Shown here: positions 1 through 6,259 of the stretch, piece by piece
Position numbering within the stretch: the first letter of the stretch is position 1
How the letters are laid out: each line of letters starts with the position of its first letter
NCBI GenBank assembly: GCA_016938095.1
Contig: JAFGVG010000140.1
Location: 1-9,464, forward strand
Length of the DNA: 9,464 nt
Source of the DNA: Bacteroidales bacterium
Lineage (GTDB): Bacteria > Bacteroidota > Bacteroidia > Bacteroidales > UBA10428
Direction: 5' to 3'
Notes under the pieces: model-generated
What the model was told of the DNA's origin: nothing
The model's database searches: none
The model's input: the letters and a program-made list of their open reading frames with translations, nothing else
Translations under genes and position numbers: made by a program

Positions 1-291
1 ACAGCAGTGAATCTTCTGGTAATTCCCAATACTTTTACCCCTAATCCCGATGTGGACAACTACCACAATGAATGGGACATTAAGAACATTCATCTTTTCC
101 CTGATGCTGATATACAGGTGTTTGACCGTTGGGGCAGACGGGTATATCAGTCAAATGGGGCATCAGGAGATAAATGGGATGGAAAGGGACCAAATGGTAA
201 GGACTTACCGGTGGCTACCTACTACTACATAATTGACCTGAAGATCACGGGAGTTGAAAAGCTCACCGGTACTGTAAGTATAGTGCGATAA
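1..291 (+). CDS. 3' end of a secreted/surface protein with a T9SS type-B C-terminal sorting domain (CHU_C / gliding-motility-associated)
   Basis: This is a partial gene that enters the window already in frame at base 1 and ends at TAA 289-291. The visible 96 residues match the gliding-motility-associated C-terminal domain: an IPNTFTPNPDVDN opening (family form IPNxFTPNGDGxND), then DIQVFDRWGRRVYQS, then WDGKGPNGKDLPVATYYYII, and a final GTVSIVR. In this family the domain is the signal that sends large adhesins, enzymes or repeat proteins through the type IX secretion system to the cell surface. The function of the cargo lies upstream and cannot be read here. A PorP/SprF gene follows 17 bases later on the same strand, which is a usual partner arrangement. 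The GTG at 7-9 lies inside the domain and is not a real start. The family call is very safe. Confidence 0.93.
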   Translation, partial: TAVNLLVIPNTFTPNPDVDNYHNEWDIKNIHLFPDADIQVFDRWGRRVYQSNGASGDKWDGKGPNGKDLPVATYYYIIDLKITGVEKLTGTVSIVR

Positions 292-308
292 CCAATAACC
301 CTAAAATA

Positions 309-1301
309 ATGTTGCGTATGCTACATCGTTACAAACCAGCGATTTTTCTGATACTGATACTGTTTACCGTCCCGATGGATGCCCAGCAACTCCCGGTATA
401 CAGTCAGTATACTTTCAATAAGTTCCTTTTAAATCCTGCCACTGCCGGCAGCGATGGATACACAACCATTAGTTTGGTTGCCAGGGAACAATGGCTTGGC
501 TTCAAAGGAACGCCAAAAATCCATTCACTTACCATGGATTCACGTCTGCTACGAAATAGTTTTATTTCGAAAAATGCATCGGTACGTAAAAAAAAGCGGT
601 TAAGTTCCAGATCGGGCAGGGTAGGCTGGGCGGCCCATGTTTTTAATGATCATTCAGGGCCTCTTGACAGGACTGGTGTAGAAGGCACCTATGCTTATCA
701 TATTCCGTTGTATCAGGGCCAGGTGTCTTTTGGTTTATCGGGTGTTTTTTATCAGTTCCGGCTCAATAAGGACAAGGTGGAACTTGGTGACGAGGAAATG
801 GATCCCTTGCTTGACGGGCTTAAGGGTACCTTATATATACCCGATGCCAATTTTGGAGTGTTTTACACTTCGGAAGGAATTTTTGGAGGTATTTCGGTTA
901 TGCAAATCTTCCAGTCTTCCATTCATTTTGGTGACGACAATGGAAGTGATTATCGTCTGAAACGTAATTACAACCTTATGGGAGGGTATTATTACGATAT
1001 CAACAGCGTTTTTGCCATAGAGCCTTCGCTACTGGTTAAAGTGCCTTCATCATCAGGGGCTCAGCTCGACCTTACTGCAAAACTTTATTATAAAACCAAT
1101 TATTGGGCGGGATTGTCCTACCGCACGGGTAATGCCATGGTGGTTTTCTTCGGTGTGCGTTTTGACAGGTATTTTGCAGGCTTTGGCTTTGATTATAACT
1201 TCAGTCCCATAGGCAGGCAAACTTACGGATCATATGAATTTATGGCCGCAATAAAGTTTGGTGATACGGCAAGGCGTTATCGCTGGTTGAATACTTATTA
1301 A
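309..1301 (+). CDS. PorP/SprF-family type IX secretion outer-membrane protein
   Basis: This gene encodes a 330-residue protein of the PorP/SprF family, outer-membrane beta-barrel-like proteins needed for secretion of certain T9SS substrates, such as SprB with SprF in gliding Flavobacteria. A signal peptide is visible (residues 1-25: basic start, hydrophobic AIFLILILF, likely cleavage after MDA). The mature start carries the family signature LPVYSQYTFNKFLLNPATAG (28-47), followed by REQWLGFKGTP (59-69). The C-terminus has the signature FDYNFSPIGRQTYGSYEFM (294-312). Length is typical. ATG 309 is the first start after the upstream stop; ATG 318 (residue 4) would serve equally well, and no Shine-Dalgarno site decides between them. 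It probably shares a transcript with the secreted protein upstream and may be dedicated to that cargo. The last point is inferred from gene order. Confidence 0.93.
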   Translation: MLRMLHRYKPAIFLILILFTVPMDAQQLPVYSQYTFNKFLLNPATAGSDGYTTISLVAREQWLGFKGTPKIHSLTMDSRLLRNSFISKNASVRKKKRLSSRSGRVGWAAHVFNDHSGPLDRTGVEGTYAYHIPLYQGQVSFGLSGVFYQFRLNKDKVELGDEEMDPLLDGLKGTLYIPDANFGVFYTSEGIFGGISVMQIFQSSIHFGDDNGSDYRLKRNYNLMGGYYYDINSVFAIEPSLLVKVPSSSGAQLDLTAKLYYKTNYWAGLSYRTGNAMVVFFGVRFDRYFAGFGFDYNFSPIGRQTYGSYEFMAAIKFGDTARRYRWLNTY

Positions 1302-1307
1302 AAAAAA

Positions 1308-1338
1308 CCGTTGTGCTGAAAAATCAACAGCACAACGG
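1308..1338 (-). terminator. Intrinsic terminator for the minus-strand gene at 1361-1708
   Basis: The two arms, CCGTTGTGCTG (1308-1318) and CAGCACAACGG (1328-1338), are perfectly complementary over 11 bp, with a 9-base loop. Seven to eight A residues (1300-1307) lie just before the stem on the plus strand. Read on the minus strand this is a stem followed by a U-run, the classic rho-independent form. On the plus strand the stem is followed by CAAAGGAAATT rather than a U-run, so it should mainly end the minus-strand transcript, although it may also slow the PorP/SprF transcript. It sits between two convergent genes. Confidence 0.85.
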
Positions 1339-1360
1339 CAAAGGAAATTAAACTTACTGG

Positions 1361-1708
1361 TTAGAACAACCCTTTATCTTCGCCTTCCGGGGTTTTTGCC
1401 TCGTCGGCAGCAGCGGCCGGTTCATTTGCAGGGGCCGGAGTTTTTTCGTCTTCCTCCTTGGATTTTTTTACGGGTGCCTTTTTTACAGGTTTGGGTTGTT
1501 CATTTCCCGCAACGTCTAAGCGGTTTTCACGCAGGAACATACCTGTCAAAACGGCGGTTTTGATATCCTTTACCATCAGGTTAAATTCCCAGTCGGTATC
1601 GGGGAAGGCTTGTGGGCGGACAATAAATTCAATTTTTTCCTCAAGGCAAAAATCTACCAGCGTAGGGATAGATTTCTGCTTAACGACAAGCTTAATTGAT
1701 TCACTCAT
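1361..1708 (-). CDS. Hypothetical protein with a charged Ala/Pro/Glu/Lys-rich tail
   Basis: I do not recognise this 115-residue protein. The first ~65 residues look folded: alternating beta and alpha stretches (IKLVVKQ; IPTLVDFCLEEKIEFIV; DWEFNLMVKDIKTAVLTGMFL). Residues ~70-110 are low-complexity and probably disordered, with basic KPVKKAPVKKSK followed by acidic and Ala/Pro-rich sequence. There is no signal peptide and no membrane segment, so it is probably cytoplasmic. It begins at ATG 1706-1708 with an AT-rich leader and no Shine-Dalgarno site, and ends at TAA 1361-1363. A strong terminator follows 22 bases later, which supports a real monocistronic gene. Divergent from the membrane-protein gene at 1922. 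A nucleic-acid-binding role would fit the basic linker but is only a guess. Confidence 0.7.
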   Translation of the reverse strand: MSESIKLVVKQKSIPTLVDFCLEEKIEFIVRPQAFPDTDWEFNLMVKDIKTAVLTGMFLRENRLDVAGNEQPKPVKKAPVKKSKEEDEKTPAPANEPAAAADEAKTPEGEDKGLF

Positions 1709-1857
1709 AATATATTGTGTTTTATTGATTGCTGCAGTAAAAATATATTTTTATAGTTAGCGGAAAGCATATTGTTGATAATATTTTAGGATTTTTGAGA
1801 TAGGGCTGATTGTAAACGAGTACCGGGGATATGTGAAAACCGATCTATGCTAAAAAT

Positions 1858-1875
1858 GGAATAGCTGCAGATTCC
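1858..1875. promoter_or_regulatory. Inverted repeat, candidate operator
   Basis: The arms GGAAT (1858-1862) and ATTCC (1871-1875) flank an 8-base spacer containing the palindrome CTGCAG. The repeat covers the place where a -33 element would lie relative to the TAnnTTTG box at 1888-1895, and no TTTG is found there. A transcription factor binding at this position could replace or block -33 contacts. The short arms mean chance cannot be excluded. Confidence 0.3.
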
Positions 1876-1887
1876 TCTAAAATCGTT

Positions 1888-1895
1888 TATATTTG
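1888..1895 (+). promoter_or_regulatory. Bacteroidetes -7 promoter box for the membrane-protein gene
   Basis: TATATTTG matches the Bacteroidetes primary sigma factor -7 consensus TAnnTTTG at every fixed base and lies 26 bases before the ATG at 1922. A leader of about 20 bases is reasonable for this phylum. No TTTG -33 element is present at the expected spacing, where an inverted repeat lies instead. Confidence 0.55.
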
Positions 1896-1921
1896 TTGCA
1901 AACTAAATACCTGTTGCAGCC

Positions 1922-2548
1922 ATGTTTCAACTATTTCTGGGTAGTCTTCTATTGAGTGTCATCCATGCATCCATTCCTAATCATTGGCTGCCAGTGGTAG
2001 CAATTGCAAAGGCAGAGCAATGGACTATGCGTGAAACCCTGGTTGTGTCGGCAATCAGTGGTTTTGCTCACACACTCAGCACGGTAATCATAGGTATATT
2101 CATTGGAAGCATAGGTATAACGCTTGGTAGCAACTATACCATTATCACGGAGAAAATTGCGCCCTTGGTATTGATAGCCATTGGTATTATTTACGTGTTG
2201 ATTGATTTGTTCAAAAGGACTGAACACAACCACAATATTCATGCAGTTAAGGTAAATACCCGTTCGAAAATGGCGATTATCATTTCACTTGCCCTGGCCA
2301 TGTTTCTGAGTCCCTGCCTGGAAATCGAAGCCTATTATTTTCAGGCTGCAGCTGCAGGATGGGAAGGGATTTTGCTGGTTTCTATCATATACGTTTTTGT
2401 AACCCTGGCGGGGATGCTTTTGCTAACCTATTTGGCAAGTAAAGGTATAAGGGCTATTCATTCGCACTTTTTGGAACATCACGAGAAACTGCTTTCAGGA
2501 ATTGTGCTGATTCTGCTGGGCATATTCGCCCTTTTTGTACATTTTTAG
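1922..2548 (+). CDS. NicO/HupE-like multipass membrane protein, putative metal-cation transporter
   Basis: This 208-residue protein is strongly hydrophobic, with about six membrane helices (near 3-28, 40-65, 78-96, 117-137, 148-171 and 189-207). Its layout resembles the NicO/RcnA and HupE nickel-cobalt transporters of the LysE-like group. The first helix holds H15-x4-N20-H21 (HASIPNHW), comparable with the HxxxxDH motif of NicO proteins. The second helix holds GFAHTLS (H50), and the fourth holds SPCLEIE (130-136), comparable with their SPCP motif. A His-rich loop HNHNIH (102-107) and further His residues at 180, 182, 186 and 187 fit metal handling. It ends 10 bases from the convergent HisI-like gene. 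Substrate and direction of transport cannot be told; a sulfite-exporter-like TauE relative is an alternative. The membrane call is sure, the metal role is inferred. Confidence 0.7.
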   Translation: MFQLFLGSLLLSVIHASIPNHWLPVVAIAKAEQWTMRETLVVSAISGFAHTLSTVIIGIFIGSIGITLGSNYTIITEKIAPLVLIAIGIIYVLIDLFKRTEHNHNIHAVKVNTRSKMAIIISLALAMFLSPCLEIEAYYFQAAAAGWEGILLVSIIYVFVTLAGMLLLTYLASKGIRAIHSHFLEHHEKLLSGIVLILLGIFALFVHF

Positions 2549-2558
2549 CCTTCCCGAC

Positions 2559-2942
2559 TTACAAAATGAATTGCAGACTATCCTTCCCGAGTTTTCTATA
2601 AAAACAGGTAGGGTAGTGCAAACCGTCACTATTTACGGCATGACATACGCCTTTTCCTTCAGGGATTACCAGAAACAGCAGTGAGTTTTGTTCACAGTTA
2701 ATCCGTATTTCAACAATTCTCAGGAAATCTCCGGAAGTCATTCCTTTTTTCCAAATCTCATTGCGACTTCTGCTGAAATATGTGGCATATCCGCTGTTAA
2801 CGGTTTCTTCAAATGCCTGTTTGTTTACAAACGCAATGATCAGAACGTCTTTGTTTTCAGCATGTTGGGTGACAACCGGAATTAAGGTATTCCCGTCTTT
2901 CCCGAAATCAAGCCGTAATTCGGTAGTATACTCGTTTTTCAT
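2559..2942 (-). CDS. hisI: Stand-alone HisI-like protein (phosphoribosyl-AMP cyclohydrolase family) with an altered metal site
   Basis: HisI opens the purine ring of phosphoribosyl-AMP in the third step of histidine synthesis. This 127-residue protein has the family core: LIPVVTQHAENKDVLIIAFVN (20-40), the YFSRSRNEIWKKGMTSG substrate motif (55-71), then VEIRINCEQN (77-86), GVCH (98-101) and TCFYRKL (112-118). All three likely zinc cysteines remain (C83, C100, C113). The usual acidic DCDxD cluster, which binds magnesium, reads N82-C83-E84-Q85-N86. The spacing between the last two cysteines is six residues longer than the usual seven. There is no HisE domain and no other his gene nearby, whereas many Bacteroidetes carry a HisIE fusion in a his operon. 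It may be a divergent enzyme or a repurposed paralogue. Family membership is sure; activity is not. Confidence 0.85.
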   Translation of the reverse strand: MKNEYTTELRLDFGKDGNTLIPVVTQHAENKDVLIIAFVNKQAFEETVNSGYATYFSRSRNEIWKKGMTSGDFLRIVEIRINCEQNSLLFLVIPEGKGVCHAVNSDGLHYPTCFYRKLGKDSLQFIL

Positions 2943-2978
2943 TTTTTACACATTTTCAAATCATCAAATAATTATATC

Positions 2979-3009
2979 TTCAGATCAACCGATCAACCAA
3001 TCAACAAAC
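2979..3009. repeat. Short degenerate tandem repeat (GATCAACC-like)
   Basis: Three or four imperfect copies of an eight-base unit run in series (AGATCAACC, GATCAACC, AATCAACA) just beside the GC-rich palindrome at 3013-3028. This sits in the spacer between the two minus-strand genes. It looks like intergenic repeat material rather than coding sequence. Confidence 0.5.
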
Positions 3010-3012
3010 CCG

Positions 3013-3028
3013 CCTGCCGTCGGGCAGG
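3013..3028 (-). terminator. CCTGCC/GGCAGG palindrome, possible weak terminator of the PAS-LuxR gene
   Basis: CCTGCC (3013-3018) and GGCAGG (3023-3028) form a perfect 6-bp stem with a 4-base loop, immediately after the TGA stop of the minus-strand regulator. On that strand it is followed by CGGGTTTGTTG, only mildly U-rich, so termination may be weak and the HisI-like gene downstream could be partly co-transcribed. The same GCCTGCC/GGCAGGC word recurs at 9316-9349, so it may instead be a copy of a dispersed repeat. Confidence 0.45.
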
Positions 3029-3808
3029 TCAAAAAATTCCTCTTTCGTGTGCGTATCGAATTGCCTCATATGTGTTGCTGACATTCAGTTTTTCGATGAT
3101 CCTTTGTCGGTGCGTATTCACCGTGTTGATACTGATGTATAGTTTATCTGCAATTTCTTTGCTGATCAGACCCTTTGATATCAGCTGAAGGATTTCTTTC
3201 TCGCGTTTGGTTAAAGATGAAAGTGGCTGGTCAGTTTCCTCACCGGGCGGGAAAAAGAAAAGTTCGCCTGTTCGTTGATTTTTCAGTCGACCCCTGAACG
3301 GAGTTTCCAGATCCTGTTCAGGAGACAGGTCAAGCATACTCAATGCAAGCCATACATTGCCTTTTTTATCGAATTCAATAGGCAATTGTTGTTCGATAAC
3401 CCTGACATATTTACCCTCTTTGCCAATGACCCTGTAATCGAAAATGGTTTTATAGTCTTTACTCGCAAATTTGTCGGGTAAGGCAAAGCCGAGTGACATA
3501 AAATATATACCGGCTTTAAACAGTTTTGGCAGGTCTTCGGGATGTATCAGGCTATTGGTATAGTTAAAATCGGATTCCGCTATTTTGGCGTTCCAGCCCA
3601 GTAAAGTCTCGTACTTGGGTGAGTAGTACACGTGCGTCCGTCGGTAAAGATCAAATACAGATATACATCCACTGTCAACCACATCAATACTTTCAAGTAA
3701 AGGAATGTGATAATCCAGTATACTGTAATCCAGCTCTTTTTCATTGAATGATTGCCTGTTAAGGACTTCATCATATGCTTTATACAACTGTGTTAATTCG
3801 GTATTCAT
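3029..3808 (-). CDS. PAS-domain LuxR-family transcriptional regulator
   Basis: This 259-residue, probably cytoplasmic, DNA-binding regulator has a PAS-like sensor region at about 45-165 (FDLYRRTHVYYSPKYETLLGW, then LIHPEDLPKLF, DYRVIGKEGKYVRVIEQQLPI, LALSMLDLSPEQD). A linker leads to a LuxR/GerE-type helix-turn-helix at 196-256, with the hallmark LTKREKEILQLISKG (199-213) and SKEIADKLYISINTVNTHRQ (216-235), then KLNVSNTYEAIRYA. There is no receiver domain and no membrane segment, so it would sense a small molecule or redox state through PAS rather than phosphorylation. It starts at ATG 3806-3808 and is divergent from a TonB-dependent receptor across 72 bases, which makes that gene and itself the first candidate targets. 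The PAS ligand is unknown. Confidence 0.9.
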   Translation of the reverse strand: MNTELTQLYKAYDEVLNRQSFNEKELDYSILDYHIPLLESIDVVDSGCISVFDLYRRTHVYYSPKYETLLGWNAKIAESDFNYTNSLIHPEDLPKLFKAGIYFMSLGFALPDKFASKDYKTIFDYRVIGKEGKYVRVIEQQLPIEFDKKGNVWLALSMLDLSPEQDLETPFRGRLKNQRTGELFFFPPGEETDQPLSSLTKREKEILQLISKGLISKEIADKLYISINTVNTHRQRIIEKLNVSNTYEAIRYAHERGIF

Positions 3809-3830
3809 AAAAAATACTGATAAATCAGGA

Positions 3831-3861
3831 TTTCATAAAACATCAAGCAAAGCCAATTTTG
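3831..3861 (+). promoter_or_regulatory. Candidate Bacteroidetes promoter for the TonB receptor gene
   Basis: CAATTTTG (3854-3861) matches TAnnTTTG with one mismatch. TTTC (3831-3834) lies 19 bases before it, the spacing expected for the -33 TTTG element, again with one mismatch. The -7 box ends 19 bases before the ATG at 3881. Both boxes are imperfect, so the promoter may be weak and activator-dependent, which would suit the divergent PAS-LuxR regulator. Confidence 0.3.
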
Positions 3862-3880
3862 TCCGAAATTATAAAATTCC

Positions 3881-6244
3881 ATGAAGAAAAGACATACGAT
3901 TCATATCAAAAGCTTATCAATAGCGGGACTTATTTTTTTTACATTTACGGTTATGGGACAGCAACCCCGGCAGACCATCAAAGGTGTTGTGCGCGACGTT
4001 GATTCACACATTACACTGCCGGGTGCTATGGTTATTATAGAGGGTAGCGAACCAGTTAAAGGTGCGGTTACCGACACAGAAGGAAATTTCAGGCTCGAAG
4101 GTGTGAATGTGGGAAGGTATAACCTAAGGGTTACCTATATTGGATATGAACCTGCTATTGTTTCAGAGGTGCTTGTGTTAAGTGGCAAAGAAACAGTATT
4201 GCAGATTGGACTGAAAGAAGCGGTAACAACACTTGAGGGGGTTGAGATCAAAGCCTATTCCAATAAAGAAAGACCTATAAATCCCATGGCCATGATCAGT
4301 GCAAGACAAATGACCATGGAAGAGGCTTCGAGGTATGCAGGGGGGATTGACGATCCGGCTCATCTCGCCACTGCATATGCCGGGGTTGCAGGATCGGTGT
4401 CGTCAAATGCCATTGTTATCAGAGGCAATGCACCAAAGGGATTGCTCTGGAGGATGGAGGGTATCGAAATTCCAAACCCAAGTCATTTTGCCAATGTTAC
4501 CACTTTTGGCGGAGGTGGAATCACAGCACTTAGCTCACAAATGATGAGCAATTCCGATTTTTATACAGGTGCTTTCCCTGCTGAATACGGCAATGCACTG
4601 TCGGGTGTATTTGATATGAAATTAAGGACCGGGAATAACGAGAAGCATGAACATACTTTGAAAGTTGGTTTGATTGGGATTGATTTTGCATCAGAGGGCC
4701 CATTCATTAAAGGCAAACAATCGTCGTACCTAATAAACTACCGTTACTCAACACTTGCACTTATTTCACCGCTGTTGCCGGCAAATGCGCAAGGAATTAA
4801 ATACCAGGACCTTTCGTTTAAAATGAATTTTGTTTTGGGCAGCTATGGTACAATCAGTGCCTGGGGGTTGTTTTCGGGCGACCGGACGGCTGGTAAGGTT
4901 AAAACCGATTCTGCTCAGTGGCAGTACTACCAAGATATTGAAAAGGACGAGAACATCAACCGAATGGGTGCAATGGGCATTAATCATAAGCTCGTACTTA
5001 ACTCAGGCACATACTTTAATACAGCGTTGGCAATTACCGGTAATTACCTTTCGTGGTTCAGGGATGAGCTCAATGATGGCATGGAGTTATATCCGAAAGA
5101 TGAGATAGTGCAGAACGACCGCAAATATGCATTTAGTTTTCTGGTCAATCATAAATTCGGACCGCGTCATACCAACAGGACAGGTTTCGTACTGAATGTA
5201 CTTACCTATAATCTGAATACAAAACAGTTTGCAGTGACTTCTCAGATGCTTGAAACCTTTGCCAAAGGAGAGGGCGGAAGTGAATTGTTACAGTTTTACA
5301 CCCAATCGCGGTGGAACGTTACATCACGTGCATTAATAAATGCAGGATTACACCTTCAGCATTTTACGCTTAATAAGGAGACCTCAATTGAACCCCGTGC
5401 CGGTATAAGCTGGAAATTAAACAGCAAAAACACATTTAGTATAGCATATGGTCTTCACAGCAGGCTTGAGCCTATCGGGTTTTATTTTGCCGAGCAGCAG
5501 CTTACGGGAGGAAGGGTTTATCCAAACAAATCTCTTGAGTTGGCCAAAGCCCATCATGCGGTGCTTTCCTATGAGCTTTCCACAGGTGAATACAGCCGTC
5601 TAAGGATTGAGCCATTCTACCAATGGTTATTTGATATACCCGTTATCCCCGGAACATCATTTTCCATGATCAACCTCGAGATGGATTGGTTTTTCAGGGA
5701 TTCACTGATAAACAGCGGAACCGGTCGGAATGTGGGTATGGATATCACACTCGAAAGGTTTTTACACAATGGTTATTATTACCTGTTCACAGCCTCCCTG
5801 TTCGATTCGAAATACACCGGTGATGACGATATTGTGCGCCATACAAGATTCAACAGACAATATGTATTCAATTTTTTGGTAGGCAAGGAATGGATAATGG
5901 GAAAAGAAAAGGGCAATTCACTGGGCGTAAATACAAAATTCAGTTTACTGGGCGGAAACAGGTTCAGTCCGGTTAACCCTACAGCCTCACTTGCTGCTGA
6001 AGATGTTGTTTACGACGAAACCAGGGCATTTACAATGCGTCACCCCCCGGTGTACTACCTCGATCTGGCTCTAACATGGCAACGAAACAAATCCAGGTAT
6101 GCCTCAACCTGGTCGGTGCATTTTGTAAACCTGCTATTTCAAAAGGAATTTTATGGTCATCGATACAATTTTCGCAGCCAGTCTGTCGAGGAGTATAAGC
6201 AGATTGCCGTCATTCCGAATATCAGCTACCGTATTGATTTTTAG
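3881..6244 (+). CDS. TonB-dependent receptor with an N-terminal carboxypeptidase-regulatory-like domain
   Basis: This 787-residue outer-membrane receptor has a signal peptide (1-27, hydrophobic core SIAGLIFFTFTVMG). A CarboxypepD_reg-like beta-sandwich follows at about 33-112 (IKGVVRDVDSHITLPGAMVIIEG, TDTEGNFRLEGVNVGRYNLRVTYIGY). A plug-like region spans about 128-250 and includes RYAGGIDDPAHLATAYAGV, AIVIRGNAPKGLLWRMEGIEIPNPSHF and GAFPAEYGNALSGVFDM. The rest is beta-barrel, ending in an aromatic residue (YRIDF). Such proteins import ligands across the outer membrane using TonB energy. No SusD gene lies beside it and the protein is shorter than typical SusC, so a glycan-uptake role is not supported; siderophore, cobalamin or peptide uptake remain open. 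It ends 15 bases from the convergent helicase gene. The substrate cannot be told. Confidence 0.9.
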   Translation: MKKRHTIHIKSLSIAGLIFFTFTVMGQQPRQTIKGVVRDVDSHITLPGAMVIIEGSEPVKGAVTDTEGNFRLEGVNVGRYNLRVTYIGYEPAIVSEVLVLSGKETVLQIGLKEAVTTLEGVEIKAYSNKERPINPMAMISARQMTMEEASRYAGGIDDPAHLATAYAGVAGSVSSNAIVIRGNAPKGLLWRMEGIEIPNPSHFANVTTFGGGGITALSSQMMSNSDFYTGAFPAEYGNALSGVFDMKLRTGNNEKHEHTLKVGLIGIDFASEGPFIKGKQSSYLINYRYSTLALISPLLPANAQGIKYQDLSFKMNFVLGSYGTISAWGLFSGDRTAGKVKTDSAQWQYYQDIEKDENINRMGAMGINHKLVLNSGTYFNTALAITGNYLSWFRDELNDGMELYPKDEIVQNDRKYAFSFLVNHKFGPRHTNRTGFVLNVLTYNLNTKQFAVTSQMLETFAKGEGGSELLQFYTQSRWNVTSRALINAGLHLQHFTLNKETSIEPRAGISWKLNSKNTFSIAYGLHSRLEPIGFYFAEQQLTGGRVYPNKSLELAKAHHAVLSYELSTGEYSRLRIEPFYQWLFDIPVIPGTSFSMINLEMDWFFRDSLINSGTGRNVGMDITLERFLHNGYYYLFTASLFDSKYTGDDDIVRHTRFNRQYVFNFLVGKEWIMGKEKGNSLGVNTKFSLLGGNRFSPVNPTASLAAEDVVYDETRAFTMRHPPVYYLDLALTWQRNKSRYASTWSVHFVNLLFQKEFYGHRYNFRSQSVEEYKQIAVIPNISYRIDF

Positions 6245-6259
6245 ACAAAACAGCTTCCT

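Larger units (their letters stand above)
1709..1921. other. Divergent intergenic spacer with promoter elements
   Basis: This 213-base AT-rich spacer separates the minus-strand hypothetical gene from the plus-strand membrane-protein gene, so it should hold promoters for both. The plus-strand side has a perfect TAnnTTTG box and an adjacent inverted repeat, listed separately. GCTGCAG occurs twice (around 1731 and at 1864-1870). I found no convincing open reading frame or RNA gene, and no matching -7 box for the minus-strand gene. Confidence 0.6.

Noticed and set aside
7..291. A complete 94-residue gene starting at GTG 7
   Set aside because: The sorting domain continues upstream in frame to base 1, so this is the 3' end of a longer gene.
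2979..3009. A CRISPR-like repeat array
   Set aside because: The units are only eight bases, imperfect and directly abutting, with no spacers and no cas genes.
3881..6244. SusC-type glycan uptake system
   Set aside because: No SusD partner, glycoside hydrolase or sulfatase lies nearby, and the receptor is shorter than SusC proteins.
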